Part shown: one piece after another, positions 63,861 through 64,000 of the stretch
Numbering within the stretch: the first letter of the stretch is position 1
How the letters are laid out: each line of letters starts with the position of its first letter
From: Erinaceus europaeus
Lineage: Eukaryota; Chordata; Mammalia; Eulipotyphla; Erinaceidae
Length of the DNA stretch: 64,000 nt
NCBI RefSeq assembly: GCF_950295315.1
Contig: NC_080175.1
Span: 66,427,353 to 66,491,352, forward strand
Direction: 5' to 3'
Made by a program: the position numbers and the translations under genes
Notes under the pieces: generated by a model
What the model was told of the DNA's origin: nothing
Databases searched by the model: none
Seen by the model: the letters and a program-made list of their open reading frames with translations, nothing else

Positions 63861-64000
63861 CATTTAATTCTTGTTTTTTTATTTGTTTGTAAGTTTAGTT
63901 GTTTTGATTTCTAGATTTCACATATGAGTGAAACCATCACATATGAGTGAAACCTCCTTTCTTACTTCACTAGGTATAATCACCTCCATTTCCATTCATT
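63861..64000 (-). mobile_element. L1 minus strand, right part, running off the window
   Basis: TTCACATATGAGTGAAACC, GGTATAATCACCTCCATTTCC continue the L1 interrupted twice before. The phrase CACATATGAGTGAAACC occurs twice in tandem at about 63918 and 63937. The element continues past the window end. Confidence 0.7.

Overview
This is mammalian nuclear DNA, most probably from a hedgehog (Erinaceus or a close relative). The main clue is a tRNA-derived SINE with a GTAGCGCAGCGGGTTAA head and a GCAACAAAAGGGAATAAATAAA tail, present in more than a dozen copies, together with a LINE-1 3' UTR recurring in both orientations. I recognise both from memory as erinaceid; no database was searched. No host protein-coding exon can be supported. 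The window behaves like an intergenic or large-intron region made of nested retrotransposons, microsatellites and unique noncoding DNA.

Repeat families used below. SINE-A: head GTAGCGCAGCGGGTTAA, tail GGGCAACAAAAGGGAATAAA. SINE-B: head GGTGGTGCACCTGGTTGAG. SINE-C: head AGATAGCATAGTGGTT, then GGTTCAATCCCCAGCACC. SINE-D: head GAAATAGCTCACCTGGAT with a CT-rich tail. SINE-F: head GGTGGTGCAGTGGACAAA. All have a tRNA-like internal promoter. A further 3' module of about 70 bases (AGCAGTGGATTC ... CAATAACCCTAGAGGCAAA) is shared by long forms of SINE-A and by SINE-B.

Layout. 1-8 kb is unique DNA with SINEs and a cleanly bounded 5'-truncated L1 (4715-6202, 14-base target duplication). 8.09-9.23 kb is the only GC-rich, CpG-dense block: a minisatellite followed by a promoter-like island with GC boxes, a CACGTG E-box and a minus-strand splice-donor-like site. 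10.4-12.7 kb holds retroviral LTR debris: a solo LTR on the minus strand with a 4-base duplication, then a plus-strand ERV remnant with a coding-like GC-rich segment, a polypurine tract and a short 3' LTR. 13-43 kb is SINE, L1 and microsatellite mosaic with a 200-base sequencing gap at 22250. 43.4-48.03 kb is a minus-strand L1 that keeps its 5' UTR, an intact 305-codon ORF1 and the first half of a broken ORF2 but has lost its 3' half. 48.26-48.9 kb holds a second LTR. 49-64 kb is again SINE and L1 mosaic, with several insertions nested in older ones and resolved by exact target duplications; the most elaborate is at 62.8-64 kb.

There is no operon-like set of genes and I found no new biological system. 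The observations most worth a second look are the L1 with an intact ORF1 and two octamer-bearing promoter repeats, the coding-like segment inside the ERV remnant, the CpG island, the 3' module shared between SINE families, and two repeat-poor blocks (23.3-24.6 kb and 36.8-37.6 kb) that look like candidate regulatory DNA.
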